The notes below the pieces were generated by a model that searched no databases, was not told the origin of the DNA, and worked only from the letters and a program-made list of their open reading frames with translations. A stretch of DNA of 64,000 nucleotides, taken from Paraphoma chrysanthemicola. Taxonomy: Eukaryota; Ascomycota; Dothideomycetes; Pleosporales; Phaeosphaeriaceae. The stretch lies in contig JAGMWG010000001.1 of the NCBI GenBank assembly GCA_020744225.1, positions 3,348,001-3,412,000 on the forward strand, read 5' to 3'. The translations under genes were made by a program, and so were the position numbers. Position 1 is the first letter of the stretch. Each line of letters begins with the position of its first letter. Positions 12,810 to 23,727 of the stretch are shown here, piece after piece.

Positions 12810-13014
12810 GCGGGACGACATATATACCGTCGGCGTACACAAGTGGGATGTGGCTCAATTAGTGTGTAGACTTTAGGGCTGTGATTAGCAGGTTAAGGGA
12901 AGTTATTCATGGTTGGAGGTCCCTTTTTAAATTCGCGGGACGATATATGCCCCGTCGGAGAAATGATGTGGGGTTGTCTTGTCATTAGTCTGTCGACTTT
13001 GTGGTTGTGATTAG
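12810..13014. repeat. diverged tandem duplication (~80 bp unit)
   Basis: Two related segments start at 12810 and 12935 with GCGGGACGA(C/T)ATATA, followed by CCGTCGG, then a shared ATTAGT, GACTTT and (G)TTGTGATTAG order. The copies differ by scattered substitutions and small indels, so the duplication is old. It lies upstream of the oxidoreductase gene. Confidence 0.6.
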
Positions 13015-13266
13015 TGATCGGATCGGCGGATATCAGCCTCACAACGCTAGCTAAGACTCCCTTCTATCATACACGCCAACTCGTCTACCTCGACCTCACG
13101 AAAAGCTTCTCCTCAGGTGATACCCATACCACACAGTCTCTGGCGGTCTTATCACCTTTCCCGGGCTTTCCTTGACCTTGTACGTGCTGCAAGTCAACCT
13201 GTTCATTCCACAGCTAGTGCATTCAAGAACATAGTCCGGCGTCCATGCTATACAATTCCCACAGAA

Positions 13267-13674
13267 CTAATCTCCGACCCATGGAGGCTCATAGTGATGC
13301 TCGTGCAGGCTGTCATCTTCTTGTACGCTGGCGGCACCTCTCTTCTTCCCAACACATACATCTCGAAGTTCCGGGTCCTCGTTGTTGCGGTCAGCACCGC
13401 TGCATATCTTGACGAGGGGCATGTTCCAGTAACCGCAGGTAGAGCATTTCCAGTCGCCTACTTTAGGGACAAAAGCCTTATAGTTTTTACGTCTGTCGTG
13501 TTTACCGTCATCTTCCTAGACGTGCATGCCATTGTTCCCTTTCGTGCGGGTACAACTATGTTGTCTGCCACTACAAGTCTTATGCCAAAGTGTGTTCCAA
13601 AAACCACACATGTCGCACTGCCAATCGCCAAGATGTCTGAATACGTTCGAGTCCGTGGCTGTCACGCAGGTGTG
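13267..13674 (-). pseudogene. tandem zinc-finger coding relic with in-frame TAG
   Basis: On the minus strand one frame contains two near-identical 19-residue units, GDWQCDMCGFWNTLWHKTC (13573-13629) and GDWKCSTCGYWNMPLVKIC (13402-13458). Both fit W-x-C-x2-C-G-aromatic-W-N-x6-C, close to the first half of a RanBP2-type zinc finger. Between them lies an in-frame TAG at 13516-13518; after the second unit the frame continues about 40 acidic/basic residues to a TAG at 13267. No ATG with a good context precedes the first unit, since an upstream TAG at 13675 closes the frame. Either the gene has decayed, or an intron (for example a 96-nt one from a weak GTACCC donor to the TAG just before unit 2) removes the stop. 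Function unknown; the repeat itself is unlikely to be chance. Confidence 0.5.
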
Positions 13675-14393
13675 CTAATGGCATATCAAATGTGACTGAA
13701 TGTGTTCGACTTGAGATCTCCGAGCCTCAAAATTATTATGGCTCAGCGAGCGTTAATTCATGGGCTGCGTCAGATAGGATGGATTTATGATATCAAAACC
13801 TGAGGCTCTCCGTTATATCGCACTTGAAAAGCGATAGTATAGCCCGGAACGCTTCAGCGCCTTGGATGCCAGAGAGGAGGGGGCCAATTATACACGAGGT
13901 ATGCCTGGCATTGCTTCAATGTTTGGTAGCTTGGTAGACGCGGCGCACGTCTGGGTGAATAGTTGTGTTCATCCGGCGCATTATATGCGAAATAGTCCTG
14001 GAGTGAATGGGAATGCATACCTTCATTTGTTTGCAATCTTACCGAACCTACCCACGCCTACGACAAAGTACCGTGCACCGTCCGAAACCCTTCGCAACTC
14101 AATTCCAGCACATCTGTGAGGTGCTATAGAAGTACCTGCTACTGCACACAAGGTGCCTAAGCACTACTTATCGTACAAAAGTTTCAACACTATCAATAAA
14201 CTTGCGTTCTGGTATGAGCCGGTGAGATACTGCACCTTGAGCGGGCCTTAGATTGCCCAGCGTGAGTTCGACTACGCGTTTGCTCACCTTTAACGTACTC
14301 AGTATCGTCGTTCACCAGTCTTTCATTCTTTTTGCTTTTCTATCGCTACTTTTCGTCTTATTAGATTCACGCCCAGTGTTAGATATGGGGCTT

Positions 14394-14714
14394 TCACTTC
14401 GCCTTGAAATACTCGACATACTTTTGATATTCCCGGGACTTGCGCTGTCCTTCAAGATAGGCGCGGACCTATTCCTCAGCTTCGCCCTCGTAAACTAGGA
14501 GCATCGAAGCAACGACGCTCCGCCGCCTTAAAATTGATTCAATTTCGTGAGCGGGTATGGCTCCTTGCTCGCTGAATTGCCGCTCATTGTGGGATAATGA
14601 TGGAGGCATCAATTGGATCGCGCTGGCTACAGTGCCTTCTTTGACTAACTCTAAGCTCTCTGCTATTTGTGTATATTTTGATGAGGAGATGAGGAGATGC
14701 TGCGGGGCGGTTGC
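14394..14714 (-). pseudogene. coding relic with one in-frame TAG
   Basis: A minus-strand frame runs 107 codons from 14714 to a TGA at 14394, broken only by a TAG at 14469-14471 in an otherwise acidic stretch (YEGEAEE-stop-VRAYLEGQ). An internal ATG at 14609 would start MPPSLSHNERQF. The C-terminal part is strongly helical and charged (QRKSREYQKYVEYFKAK). The stop could come from a C-to-T change of CAG, a typical outcome of repeat-induced mutation, but no second copy is visible. The family is not recognised. Confidence 0.4.
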
Positions 14715-15053
14715 TTATGGGAGTCTGAAGAGTGACAGAGGAGCGACAGAGACAATTGCCGACATTCACCTCGATGTTCACATTGAGATGATTAAATACA
14801 CATTCTGGTTAATTAAGAACTTAAAATTGTCGTTCATGAAAACTACAGCCTTTCATGCACCGGCACTACACAGGGTGCAGCACTTGACGCGGCACGCCTC
14901 AACTAGTCTACCTTGCACAGCCACTAGGGCACCCCACCATGTCGCATCGCTAGCGCCATGCTGCCTGGAACGCGTCAAAATAAACGGTTTATAAACCGCT
15001 AAGACCTTCGAAATCCACTTCTCGATATCAAACCTGCAAACCTCCTGATTCCA

Positions 15054-15524
15054 ATGTCTTCGACGCCCTCCAAAACCAAGTCGGTAATCTGGGACGAACG
15101 TCAACGAGGTTTCTTCCAACCACCCATCGAGCCCGACACGCCCTTCGACGAGATTCCCATCATGTTCTCATTTCGACCCAATCTACCATTTCCCTGGAAT
15201 ATCCTCGCCTTGCTATGTGCCTTCAGTCCCGTTGCGCTGAGCTTGAGCTGGGGCCTTTACAAGTACACCGACGATTCTGTGTATTTCTGGTCCTTCTGCA
15301 GCTACTGCATCTTTGTCATTGCGGCAACGACTGTTCGATTTATGAGAGCGTGGCCGAAGTACTTTGAGGAGAAGGGACGGTACGAAGCGCAGATGGATCG
15401 AATACAAGCACAATGCTTAGGTAGTCACGATATCGATCCTAAGATCGCGCAGGAATGGCGACGACACCAGACGAGAGTTTTCCAGATGTCCCATTCGTTG
15501 CAGCAACGGCGGCCGGCGGAATGA
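15054..15524 (+). CDS. small two-helix membrane protein, uncharacterised
   Basis: Intronless frame for 156 residues with an ATG start. The first 50 residues are soluble (SSTPSKTKSVIWDERQRGFF). Two hydrophobic segments follow, about residues 53-75 (ILALLCAFSPVALSLSWGLY) and 80-100 (VYFWSFCSYCIFVIAATTV), then a charged, probably helical C-terminal tail with many Arg/Gln residues. This suggests a hairpin membrane protein with both ends on one side. No family is recognised. It sits between minus-strand relics, but its codon use looks intact and there are no internal breaks. Confidence 0.65.
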   Translation: MSSTPSKTKSVIWDERQRGFFQPPIEPDTPFDEIPIMFSFRPNLPFPWNILALLCAFSPVALSLSWGLYKYTDDSVYFWSFCSYCIFVIAATTVRFMRAWPKYFEEKGRYEAQMDRIQAQCLGSHDIDPKIAQEWRRHQTRVFQMSHSLQQRRPAE

Positions 15525-15535
15525 AGATGTTGTTC

Positions 15536-15956
15536 ATGACACATTCTTTGGTATAGCCTGCCCTTGATTCTGGCGACACGATACGTTGAAGACGCCCCAA
15601 GATTCGGTGCAAGTATAGCTTGAGAAGCCTGGTAACTCATATGGGTTGCTATACCTTCGGGACGTGGGTTTGCTCCTAAATACCTTGCTAAGGAATGTGT
15701 TAAGTATTGTCGTCAAGTGCACGAACAGGGGTGGCGATTTGTCCACAATTGCGCGATTTCTTTTGTTGTTGTTTGATGCCATTAGCTCTAGTGCGTTGCC
15801 ACGCGCCATATTATTGAAGCCGAGTAATCTACAAAGATCGGAGAATTGTTTCCAATCGTACTGAAGTGGCGTCAGCGTTCCAATCGAAGTGAGTTCTGTG
15901 TGGTATGATGTATTGCGCAAGCAATTTGTACTGTCATTGGCTCAGTTACAGAGATA
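15536..15956 (-). pseudogene. possible coding relic, uncharacterised
   Basis: A minus-strand frame of roughly 135 codons ends near 15534 and contains a protein-like stretch (YDWKQFSDLCRLLGFNNMA, then FVHLTTILNTFLSK). It has no ATG at its 5' end; the first in-frame Met is about 38 codons in. It could be an internal exon or a fragment of a decayed gene. It overlaps no other gene apart from the 3' flank of the membrane-protein gene. No homology is recognised. Confidence 0.2.
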
Positions 15957-16938
15957 CATGCGTCCGTCCATTTTTTTAGATCGTTCGGTCGGCTAAAGAG
16001 TCTGTCGTCGGCGATGATGACGGGGCTGTTCTTCATCAACTTTTGCGGCATACGTTGCGTTACTGGGCAATCTTATAGGTTAGTGTGCCCGGAAAAGAGG
16101 GGAGTGTGTGTTCCATTGGCTTGTTACGCGTGCTTCATCCGTTGTTCTCTGATCAGAGGGTAGAGATAACTGACACGGCTCAGCCTCTTGTCGTGCATTG
16201 GGCAGTTCATTACCGTGGAACACCGGCCTATCTAGAGAGTTTCTGTGCAAAGAGTTCTTGTAACACCGGTAGCGAATCTACCATGGTTATTCAGTGATAA
16301 GGTACAAATACTTCTCTGCCGCGATACAACGATGCGTTGTCAATTACCCTAGGCGTGTCATGTTCTCCCCTGCCGCATTAGTGGTTGGGAGCCCAAGTAT
16401 TTGTTCGACCGCCCCTCAAGTTAGGTAGTCCCTTCTACAGTACCAGAAAATGAACTCGTAGGGGCTGATCGGGACTTCAGCAACTGTTACCTTTAGTGGT
16501 CCCCTCGTTTTCGCCAATCAAAAGCTGCTGACTGCACGCCAGCCTGCGTTCTGGCCTGGACAGCTCTTTAGCACGGAGAACAAGCCAACATCAAAGAAGC
16601 ATGGAGTGTTACGCGTATTCGCACTGATTGTTGCCACATACTACAAGCGTCAATGAGTTTCACACCTAAACCGGACTCAGCGAGAACTAGACTAGTTCCC
16701 TTGTCACCACTTGCATCTGCATCGAGACACAGACTTACCGTGGTAGCGTAATCTAAGCCACCTCACTGTGCACTGGCCTGCCGAGTTACCCGCCTACAAA
16801 GCAAAGCAATATGAATATCGGCACTGGTATTATGTTCAGAGTAGCTACCATTACTTCGTTTTTCAACCTTCGGCCCCGATCAAAGATCTTTAACACGCTG
16901 AAAAGGTTCAATCTCATAACAACTCCTCCTTCGGCATA
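15957..16938. other. intergenic, no supported gene
   Basis: Only short frames. The last few hundred bases are presumably the promoter and leader of the small secreted protein gene at 16939. Confidence 0.4.
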
Positions 16939-17284
16939 ATGAAGATCATCGCACTTTGCGCCGTACTTGTGGGGGTTGCATCTGCTTTGCCAGAAGGCAT
17001 AAATCCAAATATGCCTATTGATCAAATATTGGAACGGCGGCAATGTGAAGCCCCCGTAGGCTGCGTAAGTAGCCTCGATAACGGCTTCTAGTAACAGAAG
17101 CCGCCATTCAGAGGTAGTATCGTTAACGATAGATTGCTTTAGGGTGATGCAAATTGTCCTAGCGTTTGTTTTACGCCCGGCGTATGCTGTGACCCCACGT
17201 CGATATGTGTAAGTGGTCTCGTGCTATAGACTATGGCTTCTTATTGTTCTAGACATCGCTAACGTCAACGATTATTAGTGTTAG
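16939..17284 (+). CDS. small secreted cysteine-rich protein, three exons
   Basis: Exons 16939-17064, 17143-17208 and 17279-17284 encode 65 residues. Both introns have GTAAGT donors; the second carries a GCTAAC branch before its TAG acceptor, which favours this acceptor over an earlier CTAG. Residues 1-17 are a clear signal peptide (KIIALCAVLVGVASA), followed by a short pro-segment ending in ERR, a plausible Kex2-type cleavage site at 32-34. The mature part of about 31 residues holds eight cysteines (36, 42, 47, 51, 57, 58, 64, 65) in a C..C..C..C..CC..CC pattern, enough for four disulphides. Such proteins in fungi include secreted effectors, hydrophobin-like and antimicrobial peptides; the spacing does not let me choose. 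The last exon contributes a single Cys codon and the stop. Every exon is too short to stand out in an ordinary frame scan. Confidence 0.75.
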
Positions 17285-17717
17285 ACAAGTGGGTGCGAAA
17301 CCTCTCTCTCTCTCGCTTGAAGCCAATCTGCGTTTAGTCGTTGCATGGTTTTCTTTGATTTGATCTGATCTCAAAGAGTTTCAGCTCGGCCGACTATTGC
17401 AGATATAAACAATTCTCCAACTACGAACGAAGTCTGGGGCCTGTTTTGCTCGAGTAGTCAGCTTCTGTAGTCAAAAACGGACGCGAAGTGAATTCTTGAA
17501 TGCGCATCTCCTGTACCTTGATGCTGGGTTTTGTTCACCAGATCCACTAATTCCGTGTATAGATAGGTAAGACATTACTTGTCCATCTAGGCACTACTAA
17601 AGACATCCTTGTCACTGCCCAAAATCAACGCACCACCCTTGCTATTTATCATTTCTCTCCCATGACCCCCTCGCTCCACCTCACCGAGTCCGTCCCTCTC
17701 CTACTCTAACCATACAA
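17285..17717. other. intergenic 3' flanks
   Basis: Convergent 3' ends of the small secreted protein gene and CWH43. A CT-rich tract near 17307 is seen; no coding frame. Confidence 0.5.
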
Positions 17718-20700
17718 TCAAGCATAATACCTCGGCTCATCGAATACATGATACCTATGCCCGCGCACTCCGTATCCCTTGAACAAATCCGGGAACCTGA
17801 GACCAGGCGGGACTTGTTCCTCTGGGATGAGGTCGTTTCCGTTTTCAGGCTGGTCGACGACGAATTTACCAACCTAGTACATTTGAGTCAGTATGCGGTT
17901 GCGCACGAATACGGAATCGAGAAAGAGTGGGTAAAAAAAACGGCGATGAAAAAGACTTACCTGTAACTCTGTATCTGTGATCGAATCACGACTCACACGC
18001 GCGTATCCCGTGCGCTTCAGTCCCTTGAACAGGATGTACTCGCACCAGCGATCCCAGTCGCTTGGGTCAATATCCTTCATGCCGCTTGCTTCGCCAACAT
18101 ATGTGTTGTAGTTACCCTCACCAGGTTTGATGACTAAGTAACTCAGCAAGATGGCGGGCCGGGGAGTCGCTTTCATGCGTTCGGCGAGGTATAAGCTTTG
18201 AAGTCTCCGATCTTCGGGATCTTCTTCCTGGCCGGAATGGAAGACGAATACATCGACGAGCGTACCGTATGCGTCGATCGTGGCTTCGATGGCGGGCGCG
18301 AGTTCGCCGACCGGGGAGGGGAGGAGGTGGTGTGTCGAGTTGACGATTGGGAATTTAGACAAGAGTGCGGAGCCCCAGGTGTGTTTGTTGGGACCTGGGC
18401 CGAAGTCGACGTACATGCCTAGGTCTTCGGCGAGAAATTGCGTTGTGTCGCGGTTGCCCATGATGATGCGCTGGAGATCGGATTCGAGGAGACCGATGAC
18501 GTCGACTTCGAGTTCTTTGATTAAGTCGCGCATGCGGTATTCAGAGGACCACATGTCGTTGTCGAGAGAGAAGTGGATGGTCCAGATACCGGCGGTGATG
18601 GACTTTTCTTCTGGGTGATAGGGGGTGTAGTCGTATGAGGGGAAGCGAAGGTATGCGGTGGCGATGGCGAGAAGCTCGAGGAAGGCAAGGATGTACATGT
18701 AGTATGAGCGCTGTCGGCTTGCAGCTGCGGTGACGGCGGCCTTGCCCTTGTAATTCTTAGGAGCGGGCGTTTGTGCTGCGACGCTGAAGATACCAGCACC
18801 AATCTGGAGCATCATAGCTGTCATGACCCAGTCTGTGCGTTCGCGGACGAGAGGCCCTCCAGGAACGAAGGCGTAGGCTACGACCCAAACGTGGAACAAG
18901 ACCATGAAGTTGTAAACGAGGAAGCCAAGACCGAATGCTTTCGCTGGCGAGTGACGAGTGGCGTGAGTAATGAGGACAGGAGCGGCAGCCATCGTATAGA
19001 TGGCGAGAACTAGTCCACCATAGTAGCCAGACCAGTGGCTGCGGGTAGTGAGGAGGGCAGCGCCAATTGAGCCAACACCATAGAAGGCCCAGGATCGTGA
19101 GAGGTTGGGTGCAAAGAGTCCGATGGTGAGGCCGACACCCATTGCTAATAATGTGACTGCTCCGTGAGGGACGGCAAGTGGACCCCGAACAGGATAGCCT
19201 TCCCAGACCCAAGAGATCATGGTGCTCGAGTCAGACAGCAGAGAGTGCATAGAGAACAGGACTCCGGCAAGACCGAAGCTGGCAAAGATAGAGAAGCCCT
19301 TCGTTGCCGGCCCAGGTGCGGCCAGATCAGCACCAGTGCTAGCAGTGGATCTGGTAGAAATGAGGATAGCTACCAGCGCAACACCGAGACCTGTCTTATT
19401 CCAACCGCCATTTGCCTCGTGCATGATGGGCCAGATTGGGTTGTTGGTCCAGAATGCAAATTTAGCGAGGCTGGAGGCGATCAATCCAATCGAGAAGGCT
19501 GAAATACGAGCCTCAAGACGGCGAGGCTGAGATCGTTCTGCAAAGAACGTCGCAGCCCATGCTAGGCAGGACATGGATAGGCCAAAGCCAACCGCAAACA
19601 GGCGAGGCACAGGACGTTCTGCACGGAAAGCCAGAAGACCGGATAATGAGAGGAGGTGGAAGAACCAGACGTAACGAACGACGAGGTAGCGAATAGACTT
19701 GATACCAAGGAGGAAAGGAGATATCGTGCACATGACGAGGACTTCATAGCCTGAAATGCCCATGTGCCAGAGCGGGAAGTCTGCAGAATGTTAGAAAAGG
19801 AAGTGCAAGAAGAGGTTAGTACATACACCAGACGCAGACTCCTAATGAAGTCAACATGGACCAAAAGACGAACTGTCAACTGTCAGCCGAGCACTATGCG
19901 TACAGGAATGGGTGCCATACTCCATTGTAAACATCTGTTGCTGCTTGGATGAGGCCGAACACAGAGAAAGCACCAGAAAAGGTTGCGCCAATCTCCTTGC
20001 CTTTCCTGGGAGGGGTCAGGATATGGGAATGACTAGCTTGAGCGGAAGCTTACTCTTTTTCAAGAAGTGCATCAGAGACAGTCTTGTTGCCAGTTCTACA
20101 ACAGGGAACGGATCAGAACGTGTTTGGATAATGGTTGCATTCGGACAGGGTGTCTATCTAGCTTGGGAGCCTTGGAACATACCCGCGCGAAATTCCTCTA
20201 TTGTCCTTGACCACGATTTCAAAGTTCTGGAACTCGACGAAGGTGACAGCATCGAATGCGACATCCAGAAGGACGAGCGCCCATTCAAAGAAGGCATAGA
20301 TTGTGTAGGCTTTCAGCATTAGTGGGATCCACTTTGCGGAGGTTGTCAGAACGTACCTCCAGCCACGCGGTGGACTTTGTGCTGGATGAAGAAATAGATA
20401 AGCGGCACCAGAGTCGCGAAGAAGGACCCCGCGAATAGCTTTCGATATTTGAGCGCGGTCGGATTGCGTGGGCTCAAGGCCAGGCAGCCCAACGTCCAGG
20501 GCAGTGTCGCAACGAGGTATGAAATCATAAAAATGTCGTGCCAATCATGGTCGTCGGTGGATGTCACATATGTCCAGCCGCCGCAAGTAAGTGTGCGGAA
20601 TATGCCAACTCCAGCGACGAACTTTGGGAGCGACGAGTTCGGTCGGCGGGTCAGAACATACCACAGACCAACCAATGCGAAGCGGGGCCCTAAGAGACTG

Positions 20701-21187
20701 TCAGCCCCATCCTGATTTTCCTTTATTCCGCATCATACCAGAAGTGAGGGCAATGAAGAGCATGAAGACGGATCGTTCGGGGTAGCGGTCGCCAATGGTT
20801 GCGGATACCGAGGGAAACCATTCGTCGGGATAGTGCTAAACGTATCGTCAGGACGGTGGCTGTACACGATAGAATATACTAACGTAAAACTCATTTTCGA
20901 CAATCTTGTGGTAGTGTAGCCATCTACAGCTGTCAGACGGCGTTGTGGTAAGAAATTCGAGGCCTGTCATACAGTCCAACAATCAAGGCTCCGACGAAGG
21001 CACCTGTTACTGGTCAGCTTGGCATCGCGGACATATTCTTCACAAGTCTTACAGTAGGCCATGACCGTGTGCGAAATCGCAATCCATTTCCCGCTGAACT
21101 GTTACTGTGAGCTGCGGAGTTCTCGGAGGTGAGCGTGTGAGCACGCACTGTCGCGACCACCTGGCCGTCCTTGTCTTTGAGCGCCAT
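17718..21187 (-). CDS. CWH43: Cwh43-type GPI-anchor lipid remodelling protein, 12 exons
   Basis: Membrane protein of the ER that swaps the lipid of GPI anchors to ceramide in yeast. Exons in coding order: 21149-21187, 21053-21098, 20973-21003, 20884-20923, 20739-20835, 20357-20689, 20183-20309, 20054-20095, 19921-20005, 19827-19872, 17961-19780, 17718-17873. Their sum is 2862 nt, 953 residues, the length of the yeast protein. The N-terminal third is a Frag1/PGAP2-like multi-helix domain (YPDEWFPSVSATIGDRYPER, TCGGWTYVTSTDDHDWHDIF). The middle has about ten further membrane segments. The C-terminal 250 residues form an endonuclease/exonuclease/phosphatase-like fold (IWTIHFSLDNDMWSSE, DVIGLLESD, WGSALLSKFPI). 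A long frame starting at 19763 is only the second half of the gene. The first exon boundaries are the least certain. It is head to head with UTP6. Confidence 0.9.
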
Positions 21188-21426
21188 GGCAACTGAAGTA
21201 CGAGCGGAGCAGCAGTATGTGCCCACACCCAACGAAAGAAGGAGAATATGCAAAGAGCGTCGTGAATGAGGAACCTCGGAACACGCGTGCTGTCCCCTGA
21301 TCAGGGTTCCCACGCGTCGGCCAAGGCGCTATAAGCGGGAGGGAGCAAGTTTAGGCGAGCGGAAGTCCGACTCTCCAACTTTTTCTTAGCCCTGCTTGCC
21401 CTGCACTCGACGACGACGACGCAGAC
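21188..21426. promoter_or_regulatory. divergent CWH43/UTP6 promoter
   Basis: Only 239 bp separate the two start codons, which face away from each other, so the genes must share upstream sequence. No TATA box is obvious, as is common for housekeeping genes. Confidence 0.55.
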
Positions 21427-22816
21427 ATGGCAGGACCCAGCGACAAGGCGCGCTTCTACCTGGAGCAGTCGGCGACGGAGCTGAACGAGCTTGAGCGGAA
21501 AAAAATCTTCACCAGAGTACGTCATAAGACTTGCGCAGTCACAATGGGTTACTAACATCTCGCAGGAAGAAATCACCTCCATAGCCAAAAAGCGCTCCGA
21601 CTTTGAGCACATCATCAATGCGCGCGGCTCCCACCCCTCCGACTACCTGCGCTACATCGAGTTTGAGAAGAATGTCGACGCGCTCCGACGGAAGCGCATC
21701 AAGCGGCTGGGTGTGCGATACAAGGGCGCTGGCCAGCGAACCATATATTTCCTCTACAACCGCGCGACTAGAAAGTTCTCGGGCGATCTCACACTGTGGA
21801 TGCAATACATCGACTTCGCGCGCAAGGACAAAGCATACAAGCGGCTGAACGACATCTTCACATCGGTTGCGCGACTGCACCCTACCAAGCCAGAAATATG
21901 GGTGCATGCGGCAAACTATTTCATGGACACGCAAGCAGACATTACCAATGCGCGCAGCTACATGCAGCGAGGCTTGAGGTTCTGTAAGAATTCGGAGTAC
22001 TTGTGGGTGGAGTATGCCAAGTTGGAAACCATCTATGTCGGAAAGATCGCGGGCCGGAGGAAAATATTGGGTTTGGACGCCGATCATTCAAAGGCGCAAG
22101 AAGCTGGCGATGACGGCGACGGCGACGTCGACATGATATCACTCCCACAGGTGACTGCAGAGGACATCAATCCAAGTCTGAAGCAGAACGATGGGGTTGA
22201 TGAGGTGGCATTGCAGAACTTGGCGTCTGCGCCTGTGCTTACGGGTGCCATTCCGCTGGCCGTCTTCGATTCTGCCATGAAGCAGTTTCAGGGCAAGCCC
22301 AAAGTCGCGGAGAGATTCTTTGCCATGTTTGCCGAGTTCGAGCAGCTCTCTTGCATACCGCGCATCTTGCAGCATGTCCTTGAGTACCTGCACCAAATCT
22401 CTCCGCAGTCTGTGGACACCGCCATATGCGAGTTCCGCGTGCGCCTCTTTGGCCGCAATCCAGCCGATCCGGAATTTCCTCCAGCACTGGCTGATGCTTT
22501 CGATACGATGAGTGCTGCACTCAAGCAGCACCCTGGCGACGTGGCCAGACTGTCCGAAGTCGGTGTTCGTCAGCTGTTATCACTTGAGCGGTTATCTGCG
22601 GACACAGATCCGGCGGTGCAGACGGTGCTATCCAAGAGACTTCGCAAGTACATACGAGCGCTCGACGGAGGATCTGGCGACAAGATTGTCGATCTCATCC
22701 GGTCACTGCAGCAGGAAGGGAACAGACACGATTCAGAGGCGCTGATACAGGCCGGTGTCAAGATCTTTGCTGCGAATGAAGAGCTGCAGAAGCTCTACTC
22801 GGCGATAGATACTTGA
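21427..22816 (+). CDS. UTP6: U3 snoRNP / SSU processome protein Utp6, two exons
   Basis: Nucleolar component of the small-subunit processome needed for 18S rRNA maturation. Exons 21427-21516 and 21566-22816 give 446 residues, the usual size for Utp6. The 49-bp intron has a GTACGT donor, an ACTAAC branch and a CAG acceptor. Exon 1 supplies the conserved start (ARFYLEQSATELNELERKKI). The next segment (RRSDFEHIINARG-like, here KKRSDFEHIINARG, DYLRYIEFEKNVDALRRKR) is the Utp6 signature, followed by HAT helical repeats (LWMQYIDFARKDKAYKRLND, PEIWVHAANYFMD, YLWVEYAKLE). The C-terminal half is helical and less conserved, with an acidic insert near residues 210-220. The ORF without exon 1 has a misleading Met within the intron region. 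Its 3' end converges on the ICT1-like gene. Confidence 0.92.
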
Positions 22817-23042
22817 AGGAATTTTGGGTCAGGGAGCCCTGTCAGCGTTCTAGCGTACCATCGTCAAAGACCCTGCATGAAATCACTACAATAACCATCT
22901 CTTATCGGGTGCAGGCCATGAGCTACACCGCTGCGGTCACACGCGCCATAGAAAGTTTTTTTGGACACTCGGTCGAACACGTCACCTGTAGAGGGCACCT
23001 GAGCGATGAAGCTATCGTGGGAAACCTTCCCCGCAGACCGCT

Positions 23043-23727
23043 TCAGTCATCGCCCCGACCGCGTCTGGAGCTCTTCTTGGCACTCTGCTGCTTCTTGCTC
23101 TTCAATCGGCGCTCGTTATCGGACTTTTGTCTGGTCTTATCAGCATCGGGTCGTCGGGAAATCAGCCTGCGACGTACAGATTCTTAACGTGTAGCAACTG
23201 TTCCGCGGACGTTTCATTAGGCACTGCATGGTTCCCCGCTTGCACAATGACCTCGTAGAGGCGGCGGTAGCAGCTGCGGGCATTGTCACCCTGCTTGCGA
23301 CTGTCGTCGGCGTGCACAATCATAGCGTTGGAAGACGCGGCCACATAGCGTGATCGCTTGATCTCGCCGTGTAGAGCAGTGGGGACATGGTGCAGCAGCG
23401 CATCCAGGGGAACTCTCAAAGTAGCTTTAGAATTGACTCTTTGGGCATGCTTAGCACAGCGCGCCGTTGAAATTTTGCTAGTTGGTCATACTTATTCACG
23501 TTCTGGCCGCCCGGGCCCGAAGACCTACTGAAGCTCAACTCGCCAATGCTCTTCAGAGGGATCGCCTCTGCATGCAAACCTGCGAGCCACGACCGTGCAG
23601 CCTTGAGGTCGTCGTCGCTGGCACTGCTGCTGTCCCTCGCAGACGCAGAGGAGAGGCAGCGTTGCACCCGCGGCGCGGCTCTCGTAACGGAAATGAGCGT
23701 TCGGGGCGCGAAGCGACAACGGAGCAT
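23043..23727 (-). CDS. mitochondrial ICT1-like GGQ peptidyl-tRNA hydrolase, three exons
   Basis: Class I release-factor-like protein of the ICT1/mL62, Pth4 type that frees nascent chains from stalled mitochondrial ribosomes. Exons in coding order: 23492-23727, 23178-23438, 23130-23043; total 585 nt, 194 residues. Residues 1-25 are Arg-rich and lack acids, fitting a mitochondrial targeting sequence. The catalytic loop SSGPGGQNVNKVNSKA lies around residues 70-84 (Gly73-Gly74-Gln75), and the first intron splits it right after the GGQ. SRYVAASSNAMIVHADDSRK and NETSAEQ follow. The last exon encodes a Lys/Arg-rich tail (RRLKSKKQQSAKKSSRRGRG), the part that reaches into the mRNA channel in this family. 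No codon-recognition domain is present, in line with codon-independent release. It is head to head with NAB3. Confidence 0.88.

Noticed and set aside
13117..13695. 192-codon plus-strand frame
   Set aside because: It is the antisense of the duplicated zinc-unit frame, which has clear repeat conservation on the minus strand.
18757..19212. 151-codon minus-strand frame
   Set aside because: Shadow of the long CWH43 exon in another frame.
22139..22531. 130-codon minus-strand frame
   Set aside because: Antisense shadow of UTP6 HAT-repeat sequence.
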